From positions 1 to 64,000 of the forward strand of contig QKWP01000513.1 of NCBI GenBank assembly GCA_003550325.1: 64,000 nucleotides of DNA, written 5' to 3'. Source of the DNA: Gigaspora rosea. Taxonomy: Eukaryota > Glomeromycota > Glomeromycetes > Diversisporales > Gigasporaceae. Below the pieces are notes generated by a model. The model had not been told where the DNA came from. It saw only the letters and a list, made by a program, of their open reading frames with translations, and ran no database searches. Made by a program: the position numbers and the translations under genes. This document shows positions 47,531 to 59,120 of the stretch, piece after piece (the first letter of the stretch is position 1; the number at the start of each line of letters is the position of its first letter).

Positions 47531-49075
47531 GATCTTATAAACTACAATAAATAAAATATGAACCTTGAATTAAGTGCCTTATGTTTAATGAAACAAAAAC
47601 CTATAAAAAAGAAGAAAGTTAGTTTTTATTTTGAAAAAAAAAACAATTAAACCCAGAACAAAAAATAGAAACTAGCACTTATTCAAGGTTTCGTTTTTTA
47701 CCCAGATCCATATTGTCAAGTCTATTTCCACATTCCATTTATTTTAATGAAGAAAAAATCTATGAAAGAAAAATTTTTAGTTTATATTCTAAAAAAAAAA
47801 AGAAAATTGAACATATAGCAAGGAAATAGAAACAGATACTTAACTCTGGTTGACTTCTAGTTCTCTATCAAATCCAAACCCCAAGTTCATTTCACACTCC
47901 AACCACTTTAATGAAGCAAAGACCTATGAAAAGAAGTTAAATTCTAAAAAAAAAGAACTTAGAACAAGAGAGAATATACTAGCACTTATATTTGTTCTAT
48001 GCCTGGTTTATTATCCAGATCAAAAATCTTCAAGTCAATTTTGCATTCCAACTATTTTAACAAAATAAAAACCTATAAAAAAAAGAAATTGTTAGTTTAT
48101 ATTTTTTTTTAAAAAAAATAAACCTAAAACAAGAAATGGAAGCTGATGCTTGGTATTTATACTTGTTCAAAGTTTTAGTTTCCTGCTCCAAATCCAAATT
48201 TTCAATCCATTCCACTTTCAATAAAGCAAAGACCTATGAAAAGAAAAAAATATTAGCTAACTTCTGAAAAAAAAAAGAAAATAAGAACCTAGAAGAAAGG
48301 AATGTAATCTGTACTTATATTTGTTTCATGCCCCAGTTTCTCATTTAGATTAAAATCTTTGAGTCGATTTTATATTACAAAATAAAGATCTATAAATAGA
48401 AGAAATCAGTAGTTTATATTTTTTTTTTAAAAAAAAAAAAGAAAATAAAAATTTGAACAAAAAAATAGATGTTGGTACTTGGTACTTACTAGTATCACTT
48501 GTTCAAAGTTCCAGTTTCTTATACCAAATCCAAATCTCCAAGTCCATTTTGCATTCCAACCTTTTTAATGAAACAAAGACTTGTGAAAAGAAGGAATTGC
48601 TAATTAAATTCCAAAAAAAAAAAGGAATGAAAACTTAGAATAAAAAAATATAGCCAGTACTTTTATTTGTTATATACTCTGGTTTTTTGTCCAATTAGAA
48701 TCTTGCAAGTTCATTTTATAGTTTAATCTTGTCAAAAAAGCAAAGACCAATAAATAAAAGAAATTGTTAGTTCATATTTTTTTAAAAAAAGAAAAAAGTT
48801 AAATCTAAAATAAAAGGATGAATATCCAATACTTATCTGGTGTTATACTCTGATCTAACTTTTCAATTTGCAATTTGTGTTTATTTACTCCATATTCTAA
48901 ATGTTCTAATGATTTCTATTATGTTACTTATTACTTTTCTTTAATGAATAAAAGTCTACAAAGAAAAAAGTGTTAGTTTTTTGTTTATTAAAAAAAAACC
49001 TAACTAAAAATTGAAATTAATACTTATTGCTTGATCTGCTTTTAGTATCCTTTATCTACAATTTTCTAATTAAAT
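47530..49075. repeat. tandem array of about 160-185-bp units
   Basis: About nine diverged units. Each has ACTTAT(ATTTGTT) (near 47680, 47838, 47985, 48150, 48297, 48480, 48660, 48830, 49020), then a CCAAATCC/CATTCCA block, a GCAAAGACCTATGAAAAG block and an A-run. It follows the Helitron relic and may be a satellite-like part of it. Confidence 0.75.
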
Positions 49076-49098
49076 AAAAAAAAATAAATTACCATATT

Positions 49099-49739
49099 AC
49101 CGTGAAATAACACACACCTGCGTGGTGTTTCGATCACCTGCATGCTATTTTGAGTGTGCACATGTGTGCTATTTTGAGGTAACCCGATTTTTTATCCTGT
49201 ACTAGCGCTAAAAATCTAAATCTTAATATATTTATATATAGAAGATCAATTAACCTATTGTTGAGCTTCTACATAGTGTTAATAAAAAATGACTTTTTAT
49301 TTTTTAAAACCTTATATCTAAAGTATCGCCTGTAGATTTATAACCTTAAATTTCTTTGTTCGTTGGCATCATTACGCAGTACTCTAAAGCCATTATAGTT
49401 CAAAAAGGATGTGTATAAAATATTCGTTTATTATCAAAAATTATATTCTAGTATTAAAATCAAAAAGAATAGCTATAGCAATTTATTATCCTGCTAGGGT
49501 AAGAGTAGTGCTAATTAAATATTTAATGATAGTTATTCTTGAAGCAATTAATGCTAAAAAGAATAAATATGAAGCTTTTGTTGAACACTTTTATTATGCA
49601 TTCAATCATATAGTATTCTATATATGCTGCGCACTATTTCAGGACACGCATGGGCATTATTTCGAAACCTAGTATGCTATTTTTATAGATTCAATTTTCA
49701 AAATAACGCCCATGGTCATTATTTCGCAATAATACGGTA
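49099..49739. mobile_element. foldback-type element, about 640 bp
   Basis: The ends ACCGTGAAATAAC and TTATTTCGCAATAATACGGT face each other. Inside, GTGTGCTATTTTGAG on the left opposes CAAAATAACGCCCATGG and GCACTATTTCAGGAC on the right. The 87-codon frame 49409-49672 (+) within it has no domain I recognise. Confidence 0.5.
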
Positions 49740-49784
49740 TAAATAAATAAGAATAAAAAAAGGCAATTTCTATTTGAATACTAG

Positions 49785-50130
49785 GTATATTAATACTTAG
49801 TTATACAAAACAAATATAAAAGCCAATCAAAATATTGAATTAAATGCACTTTGTAGATCATATGCAGATCATTTTTTGTATATCAAAAATAAAACAAAAA
49901 ACAAAATATTAATAATATCTTGAAATTTTGTTTATAAAATCATCTTTGGGCTCTAATAAAAAAAATTCTCATGAAATTTTGGTATAAAAAATGTTTCTAT
50001 TCTATTCTAGGCCTTAACTCTAACTCTAATATTAGTAAAAATTTTTATTTTATTGTTTATTTGATAAAAATTATTTTATTTACATGTTATACAAACACCC
50101 ATGTTTAATACACTAGGTGTTAAATTAGTT
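49785..50130. mobile_element. worn MITE of the 310-bp family
   Basis: The interior (CTAATAAAAAAAATTCTCAT, GAAATTTTGGTATAAAAAAT, CTTAACTCTAACTCTAAT) matches the elements at 58514-58832 and 60000-60310. The ends CTAGGTATATTAA and TTAATACACTAGG are approximately inverted. Confidence 0.45.
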
Positions 50131-50139
50131 TTTTTCTAA

Positions 50140-50300
50140 AAAATAATAAATTATAAATAAATTATAATAAAAAAAATAAATTATAATAAAAAAAAATAAA
50201 TTATAATAAAAAAAATAAATTATAATAAAAAAAAATAAATTATAATAAAAAAAATAAATTATAATAAAAAAAAATAAATTATAATAAAAAAAAGAAAATT
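50140..50300. repeat. AT minisatellite, array 1
   Basis: About nine copies of a 17-19-bp unit (AAATAAATTATAATAAAA with a varying A-run). The same unit reappears at 52505-52690, 55565-55662 and 56936-56970, each block separated from the next by inserted elements. Confidence 0.9.
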
Positions 50301-50375
50301 ACTTCGATTCACAGGCTATGAAATTTATACCCCATTTCAAAAAAGTTTTCTATTTAAATTAGGTTAGGGTTAGAG

Positions 50376-51124
50376 AGTATAGTGGAAGTTTATTTTGATT
50401 GGTTGTTAAAATACCCCAGAAAAAATGTAGATCATTCTCCGGATAAAGTATCGGCTATGCCCAGATGAAATTTTATTACTCACGAAACTTTCTCAATATT
50501 TTCTAAAGGCGCATATTATAGTCTTACAATACATTAATTAGGGTTCATAACTATTCATATTTCACAATGTATACAATATTATTTTATTTCGCAATAAGTA
50601 AAATATTTATTTTATAACAAATACTCTAAGTTTCGCGACACAATCTGCTGAATAAAATAACATACACGAACATTTCTAAACACTGCTACTATAAAAAGTA
50701 TTTATAAACCCTTATAATCTAAATATAATAAAAAGGTAGAGTTTGGAATGTTAGTTTCGAATATGTAGTACTTTTTACTTATAGAAAACAAAGTAGAACT
50801 ACGTAGTTGAGACAACTTTACTTACTAATTGCTTAGGTCGCCGAAATACCTTCTGACCTTTCAAAACTTTTACTTCTCATTTAGTTTCTCAATCTTTTGC
50901 ATCCTATTGCATCAGTTGTTAAAAAACAGTAAGTATAAAGATAAAAAAACAATATATTAAGTCATTGTAGTAGTTATGTATTGCAGAAAAAAATTTTATA
51001 TATCGTGACTATCTTTACTTATTAAAGGTACTTTAAAAATTACAATTGACAATATAAAAAAAAAGATCTTCACCAATCAAATTTATCCTTAATATAACCA
51101 ATCAAAATGAACTTCCACTATGCT
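50376..51124. mobile_element. 749-bp Mutator-like nonautonomous element
   Basis: The ends AGTATAGTGGAAGTT and AACTTCCACTATGCT are inverted, extending through ATTTTGATTGGTT to about 29 bp. A perfect 9-bp duplication GGGTTAGAG lies at 50367-50375 and 51125-51133. A 9-bp duplication is typical of Mutator-like elements. No coding capacity. Confidence 0.85.
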
Positions 51125-51211
51125 GGGTTAGAGTTAGTATTTGGGTTATAAAATAGCTACCTTTATAGTAAAATTTAGCAAGAAATTTTTTTTTTCGCAT
51201 AAAAAGTAGTA

Positions 51212-51959
51212 CAGTCAGACCTCTCTATAATCAAAGTTGGTCATACCCTATTTTTGTGATTGTATAGAGGTGTGACTATAAATAAAATACCTTGTCATGG
51301 TCACATAACCAAAGGCCAATAAGTAATATATTTGCGCATATATGAAATACTATTAAAAAATTTAAAATGTTGATGGTGAAAAACTTTTGATCCAGAGGCC
51401 CAATTTGGATAAAATGACAAGTGTTTGACTCAATAAGACAATTCTAAAGAGTACAAAATCATTCAAATTTAGCTACAAAATGCTAAAATCATTAAGGATT
51501 TTTTGTTTAAATATTAAATTTAATCAATTCTTAAATATGTAAAGTAACACAAATCCTTAATGATCACAGGAGCCTGTAATTGTATTTTAGTGATCTTAGG
51601 CTCATTAGAATTGTCTCATCAAGATGAACATTTTGGTAGTTGTTTCATCCAAATCAGACCACCGTATTAAAAGTTATTTGTTATCAAACCTTTAAGAATT
51701 TTTAATAAAATATTTAAATAAACATAATATGAATATTGGCCAATCAGATGTTATAATCTATATTTAGTCAAATTTGTTATTATAATAAGAGTTTTTTATT
51801 AATAAAATTGATAAAAAATCAAAATTTTTTTGTAATAGTGATTATAGATGATTTGTGACTATAATGAGGTTTTTTATATATTTTGAGTCCATCGCACAAT
51901 ATTGGATACTTATATAGAGGTGTGACTATATAGAATGTAACTATAGAGAGGTTAGACTG
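51212..51959. mobile_element. 748-bp pogo-like nonautonomous element
   Basis: The ends CAGTCAGACCTCTCTATA and TATAGAGAGGTTAGACTG are inverted, with TA at 51210-51211 and 51960-51961. Inner arms also pair (GACTCAATAAGACAATTC against GAATTGTCTCATC), giving a folded structure. No transposase. Confidence 0.87.
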
Positions 51960-52109
51960 TAGTTTTATAAGCTACATTTTGCATTGTAAGTAATTTTTTG
52001 ATTTTTTCGTAAAAAAACTTTGTTTTTGTTATACAAAAAAATTTGCAGATCATGCTAATTCTGCAATTTTGATTTGCAGATACAGGGCTGTGAATTTCAC
52101 AGCCTGTTA

Positions 52110-52500
52110 AGATTAGCAATACTCTAAAAAAAATAAATTATATAGTTCATAACATCTGAAAATTAAAATATGTGACTTGTCCCATTTTAAAAATTTCATA
52201 TTGAAATTTACTATTTTTTGATTCCTTGTATTTTGATTAGTCAAAATATTTTATTCAAAAATTTTTTTAATTAAAATAACAAATTAGCCAATGGCAAAAG
52301 GCCAAATTTCATTAATTTTTTAACATATTATATAAAAATTAAATTATCTTTAAAGTAATATAAATCAAAAATATATAATAATTATTTTAAAAATAAAGCT
52401 GCCAAGTTGTAGCAAATTAATTCGGCTACAATTTAGCAGCTTTCTTTTTTTTATATCTTTTATATATTAAGAGCTATTAATTTTTGAAATTACTTTAGTC
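52110..52500. other. AT-rich; short hairpin
   Basis: No gene. AAAGCTGCCAAGTTGTAGC and GCTACAATTTAGCAGCTTT (52397-52442) form a tight hairpin with loop AAATTAATTCG. This may be the centre of a worn MITE. Confidence 0.5.
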
Positions 52501-52504
52501 TTTA

Positions 52505-52690
52505 GGTAAAATAAAAAAAATAAATTATAATAAAAAAAATAAATTATAATAAAAAAAATAAATTATAATAAAAAAAATAAATTATAATAAAAAAAAAATC
52601 AATTATAATAAAAAAAATAAATTATAATAAAAAAAATAAATTATAATAAAAAAAATAAATTATAATAAAAAAAAATTATAATAAGGAAAA
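52505..52690. repeat. AT minisatellite, array 2
   Basis: About ten copies of the AAATAAATTATAATAAAA unit, the continuation of array 1 beyond the inserted MITEs. Confidence 0.9.
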
Positions 52691-54489
52691 TTATCCTTGG
52701 TGACCCATTGCCATAGTGACCCTTATGATTAGCAATCATTTTTAAGATCAGCAATTATATAAACAATGGTATCCTTTTAATAATCATTTGTTTTTTTTGG
52801 CTTGTTGTTTGTTTTTTTTTATTTTTGCTTGTTATTAGTTTTTTTTTATTTTAAATAACTTCTTTTTTTTAGGCATAGTTTTCATCATTAGAGCTATCAC
52901 TAGAGCTTTCATTAAAGCCTCGGATTAAAGCTGTCATGAAGTTGGAAACTTGTACCAGTTTCATTGGTAATTTTAGGCTTTCATTGTTTGTATGCTATTG
53001 TTCGTGTGTCATTGTTTGTGTTCATTGTTCATTGAAATTTCTGAAAAAGTATTTGGGAATTCACTTCGCAAAAATACTATACTGACTTTTTTGAATCTTG
53101 GCGTAAATCAGAGATTTTTTTATTTGTTGTTTGATTTTTTTTTGCTTTACTTTCTTTGAACTAACACTTTCTTTTTTTGTTGAATAGAACTGGTTTCATT
53201 AGTGATTTCAAGCTTTCATCGTTCTGGCGCCGTCATTCATATGCTATCATTCATGTACTGTTGTTCATGTACTATTGCTCATGTGCTATTATTTTTGGAA
53301 ATTTCTTGGAAAAGAATTATTATGTGGATTTTTTGAATCATGGACGTAATCGGAGATATGTGTTTTTTTTAGTTTGATTTTTGATTTTTTTTGAGTTTTT
53401 TTCTTTTAACTAACTCTTTTTTTTTGCAGATTTGCTTCATATAGAGATTCTGGGCTTTTATTATTCATACTGTAGTTTTTGGGCTTTTGTTGGTTTGGTA
53501 CCATCATTTGAAGATTCTGTACTTTTTGGAGATTTTGGGCTTTAGTTGCTTAATACCATAGTTTGTGAAAATTCTGCACTGTAGGTTTGTCGTTCTGGTA
53601 GTGTTCTGGTGCTATCGTTTGTGTGCCATAGTTCGTATACCATCATTTGTGAAAATTTCTTGAATCTTGAATGATCAGAAGGAGAAAGAGCATTAGTTAA
53701 TGCACTTTTCAAAACTCTATACTTCGGTGCCATCATTTCAGAATCTTCATCGCTTTGGGTATGGTTTTGATATCATCACTTTTTTTTTTTTTTTGTAGAT
53801 TTTTATCTTAGTTTTTTTTTATTTTTTTATTTTTTAATTTTTTTTCTTTTTTTTATTACAATGTAATTTATTGTATATGATATAATTTATTGTAAATTAG
53901 ATTATTATATAATCGTAATCGCATAAAATTTTATTAAATGATAAATCAACTAATGAAAATTGATTGTGTGATCATGTACTCAATTGATTAGATCAATCTA
54001 GGACCCTTAATATAGACCCAAGGTCTACAATTTTATTATAGACCAGGGTGACTTGAAATATGATTGAACAATTAATATTTGGCATATTTGAAATTTTAAG
54101 TTTCAAAAATTACTTAACCAGATAAAATTTTTTTTATTTTAATTTTGCAACTTCACAAAATTAAAATAAAAAAATTTTATTAAATTATTTTATGTTAGAA
54201 ACTTCGTGTGAAAGGAACAAATTTTTATTATATAATTACTAAAATATTCTCATTTAAACTTTGAAAAATTTTTATTATGATTTATATTTTAATATACATT
54301 TTATTTAATGATAAATTATAATTTAATAAAATTACAAAAAAATTACTAAGTGAAGTGCAATAAATCATGTAATTAGGGTTTACATGGGTCCTGACCCCTT
54401 CCCCTAGTGATAGGACTATTGAACAATCAAATTTAAAAAAACTCAAAAACATCTTTGACCTGAAAATAAGCTACCCCACAATCGACAAA

Positions 54490-54826
54490 AGTTACTACAT
54501 AGTAAAGTCTAAATTTTACTAAGCAAATCGAAAAAAAATCGATCAAGTATCCTTATTCAGCAGATCAAAATACACTTAATACAAAATTATTATAAGTATT
54601 GAAGAATATTTTATTAATTGACTTTTGATTTTTACGTTCAACAAAAAAATTAAAATTTTTTAAAAAAATATATTTGACGAACATAAAGGTTAAAAATTAA
54701 ATAATAAAAAGTTAACAAATACTTATGAAAATTTTGTGGTAAGTGTATTTGATCTGCTGAATAAGTTTACTTAATCGAATTTTTTCGATTTGCTTAGTAA
54801 AACTTAGACTTTACTATGTAGCAACT
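54490..54826. mobile_element. 337-bp foldback MITE
   Basis: Arms of more than 110 bases pair: AGTTACTACATAGTAAAGTC, CTAAGCAAATCGAAAAAA and TTATTCAGCAGATCAAA all reappear as complements near 54720-54826. No clear target duplication. Confidence 0.85.
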
Positions 54827-54954
54827 ATCTATGATTAACTAAAAATCGATTTTCTTCAATATGATTGGCTATTATACTATATATATATAGGACCTGATAT
54901 TTGGGGACCCCACCCCTTTAAAAAATTACGTGATTTTTTGCACTTCCTAAAACA

Positions 54955-55395
54955 AAATCCAAAATGATGAAACACCAAACAACAGAGACAAAACACCAAA
55001 AGAAAAAAAAAAGTACCAAAAAAACTAATCATCAAGACAAATAAATGAACAAAGATCCTAAAACCAACAAAGCGCCAAAGAGATGAAGCACTAAATGACG
55101 AAGCACCAAAAGGACGAAGTTCAAAACTGATAAAGCACCAAAAAACAAAACACCAAGAAATGACGAGGCACTAAAAGGATAAAATACCAAAGGGACAAAA
55201 CACCAAAAAGACAAGCACCAAAGTAACAAAACACCAAAGAACAAAGCACCAAAGTAACAAAGCACCAAAGAGACAAAGTATCTAAAACTGATGAGCACCA
55301 AAAGAATGAGAATGGAACACCAAAAACTGACGAAACACCAAAGCGATGAAGCAACAAAGGACAAAAGTGATGAAAGCATCAAAACAAAAAATCAT
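54955..55395. repeat. degenerate 12-15-bp tandem array
   Basis: Repeats of the type GACAAAGCACCAAA and GACGAAGCACCAAAAG run for about 440 bases. The 116-codon frame on the minus strand here is only a translation of the array (runs of LWCFVSF). Confidence 0.8.
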
Positions 55396-55564
55396 GCAGA
55401 TCATTATATATCAGGTAAACAAGAGGTCTACTGATTAATTATAAAATCCCTAGTCTGCGTTAAGATTTGCCAGATCAATCGATCACATGATCACATGATC
55501 AATTTTTATTAATCGATTAGTGAGTCGCCATAGCGACAGGTCACTATGAACTAATGTTCTTATA

Positions 55565-55662
55565 ATAAAAAAAAATAATAATAAAAAAAATAAATTATAA
55601 TAAAAAAAATAAATTATAATAAAATAAATTATAAAAAAAAATAAATTATAATAAAAAAATAA
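55565..55662. repeat. AT minisatellite, array 3
   Basis: About five copies of the same AAATAAATTATAATAAAA unit. Confidence 0.85.
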
Positions 55663-55663
55663 A

Positions 55664-56934
55664 GGGAACCGCTATTTACACCATGGTTTTTGCTATTAAC
55701 ACCATGGATTTTGTGTAACAGTAGATCATCAATCAACCTTTTCTATTTGCACAATAAAAACTCAACTTTTTTTGTAAATTAATAGTTATTTCGCGCTGTT
55801 AATGTCATGTAACATTACACAAATCTTGTTTTGGTAATCTAGTAGGCCTGCTAACCTAATTTTATAATGCGGGCCAACCCTAACCCTAATTTTATAATTC
55901 GGGCCAACCCTTACCCTAATTTTTTAAGGACTTAAAAAATTAGGGTAAGGGTTGGCCCGCATTATAAAATTAGGGTTAGGGTTGGCCCGCATTATAAAAT
56001 TAGGTTAGCAGACCTACTAGATTAAGTAACCAAAATAAGACTTGTATAATGTTATACAACATTAGTAGCACGTAGTGTTACAAGCCGTAAAGTTTTTATC
56101 GACTGGCTTAACCAGCTAATAAAAATATCGGCTAAACGGCTATCAATGGCTAAGATTTTATTCGGAAATTATCGGAGGTTTACTTAATTTTTTTTGCAAC
56201 CTTATATAGGGATGTCAAATTATAGTAATTTTACATAACTTTGTGTTTAGTTTCTTAGATCAAATTTTCAGTAATTCAATTCGGATTGTACAGTTCATTC
56301 AAATCAAATATGATGCAATAATACTAACCGAATTTTTATAACTCTGTTATTTTATGTATGTTGTGATGAAATTTAATTTTCTGAAACTTTGTAAAATTAC
56401 ATATAATTACTTAATATTACTTAATACAGCCCGGCATTAAACACTCTGGCCTAAATTATGTTATAGTAATCATATGATCTTAAGCCATATTAGCCAGCCG
56501 ATCATATTGCATCAGCTAGCTTAGTCAGCTAAGCCGAGCCAGCTTGTAACACTAGTGGTGCGAATAGCTGTTAATCTACAAAAAAAGGCGAGTTTTTATT
56601 GGTGCAACATGAATATAGCCCAAGGTTAACAAAATTGTGAAAATCTGGCCCGCATTATGTTAAGGCCTTAAAAAATTAGGGTAAGAGTTTGCCCACATTA
56701 TAAATTTAGGGTTAGGGTTGGCCTGCATTAAATTAGGCTACCAAAAGAAGATTTGTATAATGTTACATAACATTAACGGCGCCAATAACTGTTAATCTAC
56801 AAAAAAAGGCAAGTTTTTATTGGTGCAACATATATTACCATGATGCAAATAGAAAATGTTAATTGATGATCTACTGTTACACAAAATCCATGGTGCAAAT
56901 AGCAAAAACCATGGTGTAAATAGCGGTTCCCAAA
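55664..56934. mobile_element. long-TIR element with telomere-like hairpin
   Basis: The ends GGGAACCGCTATTTACACCA and its complement pair over about 90 bp; the flanks AAAATAAA could be an 8-bp duplication, though the surrounding array makes this uncertain. At 55850-55997 a near-perfect hairpin of GGGCCAACCCTAACCCTAAT units occurs. A block (TGTTAATCTACAAAAAAAGG) is present twice (56570 and 56790), so part of the element is duplicated. It carries a nested hAT MITE. Confidence 0.75.
56073..56554. mobile_element. 482-bp hAT-type MITE nested in the long-TIR element
   Basis: The ends TAGTGTTACAAGC and GCTTGTAACACTA are perfect inverted repeats. The flanks GTAGCACG (56065-56072) and GTGGTGCG (56555-56562) are an 8-bp duplication with three transitions. 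The duplicated block near 56770 shows the empty site (AACGGCGCC). Confidence 0.82.
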
Positions 56935-56935
56935 A

Positions 56936-56970
56936 TAAATTATAATAAAAAAATAAATTATAATAAAAAA
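56936..56970. repeat. AT minisatellite, array 4
   Basis: Two last copies of the AAATAAATTATAATAAAA unit. Confidence 0.75.
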
Positions 56971-56984
56971 GGGTTTTATATTTT

Positions 56985-57215
56985 ACTACCATGGCAATGT
57001 ATTACTCTTGATCAACCAATTAGAATGCAGGATTAGGTGTAATGCAAAATCGAAGAAATTACAATTTTTTTCAAAAATTAGCTATAGTATGAATTTTGCC
57101 TATGAAATCATCTCTTATGCTCTAACAAAAAAAAATTTTTCAAAATTTTAACCAATGAATTAATTTATTGTTTTGATTTCATATTACACTAGATCTTATA
57201 GGGTGTAGTGTACCG
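56985..57215. mobile_element. worn relative of the 310-bp MITE family
   Basis: ATCAACCAATTAGAATGCAG, GGATTAGGTGTAATGCAAAA and GAAATCATCTCTTATGC resemble the left part of the element at 58514. The ends are not resolved. Confidence 0.4.
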
Positions 57216-57560
57216 CATATGCGAAAAAATAAAAAATTTATAAAAAAAAATAAACCCAAAAAAATAAAAATAAATAAAATAAATAAATAAACTATATATA
57301 ATTAAATAAAAAATAAAAAAACTGTTAAATAAATTACATTAAAAAAAGGTTTAGGCCGCAGATAAGTATTTAGGTTTACTTAGATATATGTCTGAGTTTT
57401 TATTCTTAGCATTAGATTTAAAAAAAATAAAATTTCTTTCTGTATTGTAAAAAGTTTCTATTAAGTTTAATAAAGATAAAAGCAAGGTCTAACCTTAACA
57501 TTTAAAAAAAAAAATTACATTAAAAAAAAAATAAAACTAAATAAATAAATAAATCAATTA
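57216..57560. other. A-rich simple sequence
   Basis: AAATAAA-type runs, no gene. Confidence 0.6.
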
Positions 57561-58400
57561 CAGTATTTCGTCAACGAAGTTTTTTGTATAGGGCTTAATG
57601 GAGAACAACAACTGAGTTTTTTACTATACTCCTTGAAAAATCTAAAGAAAATGAACTGAACTCCACGCCTATAATCTCGCTTTTCTCAAGTTCTTTTAAG
57701 GAATATTTTTGTCGATGTAAAAGTGGGAATACAGCTTACCCCCTCCAAAAGATTAGCCTTGTTTACAATTCCAAATTGGGAATGAAGTCACGAAAAATCA
57801 CGTTCTGCCATGTGTAGGCTGAAGACTGGCTTCAGTTTTGGAGATTTTATAGAAAATTCTTGCAGGGCTAATTCTACCCCAAAGATAATGATAAATATAA
57901 TACGAACTAAATTTAGAGTAGAGCTAGATTTAAGAGTATTATGTAATTTTTAAACAATAGTTTATTCCTTTTCAATTTTACTTTCTTTTTTTTGTCTTCT
58001 CTATCTCTTTTTGTTTTTGTTTTGTCTGTTTAGTTTACATTTAGGTGTTGTAGGTTTTTTCACCTTTCTTTTATTTCCTTTTTTTCTCTTTCGTATATTT
58101 TTGTTTTTAGTGATATGGATGTAAATACTCCTTATCCTAGAGGCTAGGTAGGATAGATTAGAAAAAAGTTAGTAATCTTGATATGTTAACAACTTCCAAT
58201 CGGTAAACTGAAGACGGAACCTCCAGAAAGTTGGAGGCCCTCTAGGGAGATAAATTGTTGTTGCAATAATCGTGAATAGGTACTTCGGTAACTGAACGAG
58301 TCTTTATTGTTAAAATTGAAGGATTATAGGCAGAAATATCTATAGGTATAAAATTACCACATCCGATAAATAATAAAGGCAGGATTATTAACAAAAAAAA
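57560..58400 (+). repeat. second copy of the unclassified retroposon-like repeat
   Basis: AAAAGTGGGAATACAGCTTA and CCCTCCAAAAGATTAG (57718-57755) match the 4600-5600 repeat, followed by the same kind of pyrimidine-rich tract (57960-58090) and an A-rich end. The start is not fixed. Confidence 0.4.
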
Positions 58401-58513
58401 TAATAAAAAAATAAACTACAGTATTATATAATTAAATAAATAAATAAAAAAACTATTAAATAAATAAAAAAGTTTAAATATATTATATTAAATAAAAGAA
58501 TATTTCTAATTTA

Positions 58514-58832
58514 CACCACAGGTGATTATTACCTATAGTCAATTTGCCAATTAAAATTCAGGATCAGGTGTAACATGTAAATCAATCTTTGTGTAACAAA
58601 AACAAAGAAATTTTTAAAAAATTGCTAAAATTGCTTCTAGCCTAAAAACTTGCCTATAAAACTACTTTTTTTTATGCAAAAAAAAAATTCCTTGTAAAAT
58701 TTTGATATAAACTATGCCCCCTGTCCATCCCAGTTCTTACCCTTACCCTAATATTAAAAAATTTAACTTTACTTAATAAAAATTGTTTGTTTTTATTTAT
58801 TTATTTATTACAGATGATAATCACCTGTGGTG
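58514..58832. mobile_element. 319-bp MITE, family member A
   Basis: The ends CACCACAGGTGATTATTACC and GATAATCACCTGTGGTG are inverted. The interior has CAGGATCAGGTGTAACATG, a TTTTTTTTATGCAAAAAA block and CTTACCCTTACCCTAAT. Opposite in direction to member B at 60000. Confidence 0.8.
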
Positions 58833-58983
58833 AACATTAGTTAATTTCTAAATAAAAAAATAAAAATTATGAAAAAATAAAAAAAATAAAAAAAAAATCA
58901 TAAAAAAATAATTAAAAAAATTAAAAAAATAATAAAAAAGACAAAAAAATTAAATTAAAATTTAAAAAAAAAAAACATAAAAA

Positions 58984-59024
<41 letters not shown>

Positions 59025-59120
59025 AAAAAAAATTAAAAAAAAAAAATTTAAAATAAAAAAAAAAATAAAATAAATAAAAAAATATAAAAATATGTAATAT
59101 AGATTAAAAAAAGAAAAAGA
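58833..59120. repeat. A-rich simple repeat
   Basis: Runs of A with scattered T, including about 40 consecutive A near 58985-59025. The minus-strand frame across it is a poly-Phe artefact. Confidence 0.9.

Larger units (their letters stand above)
50311..52106. mobile_element. 310-bp-family MITE carrying two inserted elements
   Basis: The outer ends ACAGGCTATGAAATT and AATTTCACAGCCTGT are inverted. Removing the two elements nested at 50376-51124 and 51212-51959 leaves about 290 bp with GGTTAGGGTTAG and TTTCGCATAAAAAGTAGT, the same interior as at 58514 and 60000. Confidence 0.65.
52700..55545. mobile_element. 2.8-kb nonautonomous element with low-complexity interior
   Basis: The ends GGTGACCCATTGCCATAGTG and CGCCATAGCGACAGGTCACT pair with mainly transition differences. 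It sits between two blocks of the AT minisatellite. The interior has degenerate repeats of TGTGCTATTGTTCATG type (52960-53300), a foldback MITE (54490-54826) and a GACAAAGCACCAAA array. No transposase; family unknown. Confidence 0.45.

Noticed and set aside
49409-49672. 87-codon plus-strand frame as a gene
   Set aside because: It lies inside a foldback-type element and has no recognisable domain or signal.
50140-52690. CRISPR-like array
   Set aside because: Regular AT units are head to tail without unique spacers, in a eukaryotic context.
55032-55382. 116-codon Trp/Cys/Phe/Leu-rich frame
   Set aside because: It only reflects the GACAAAGCACCAAA tandem array on the other strand.
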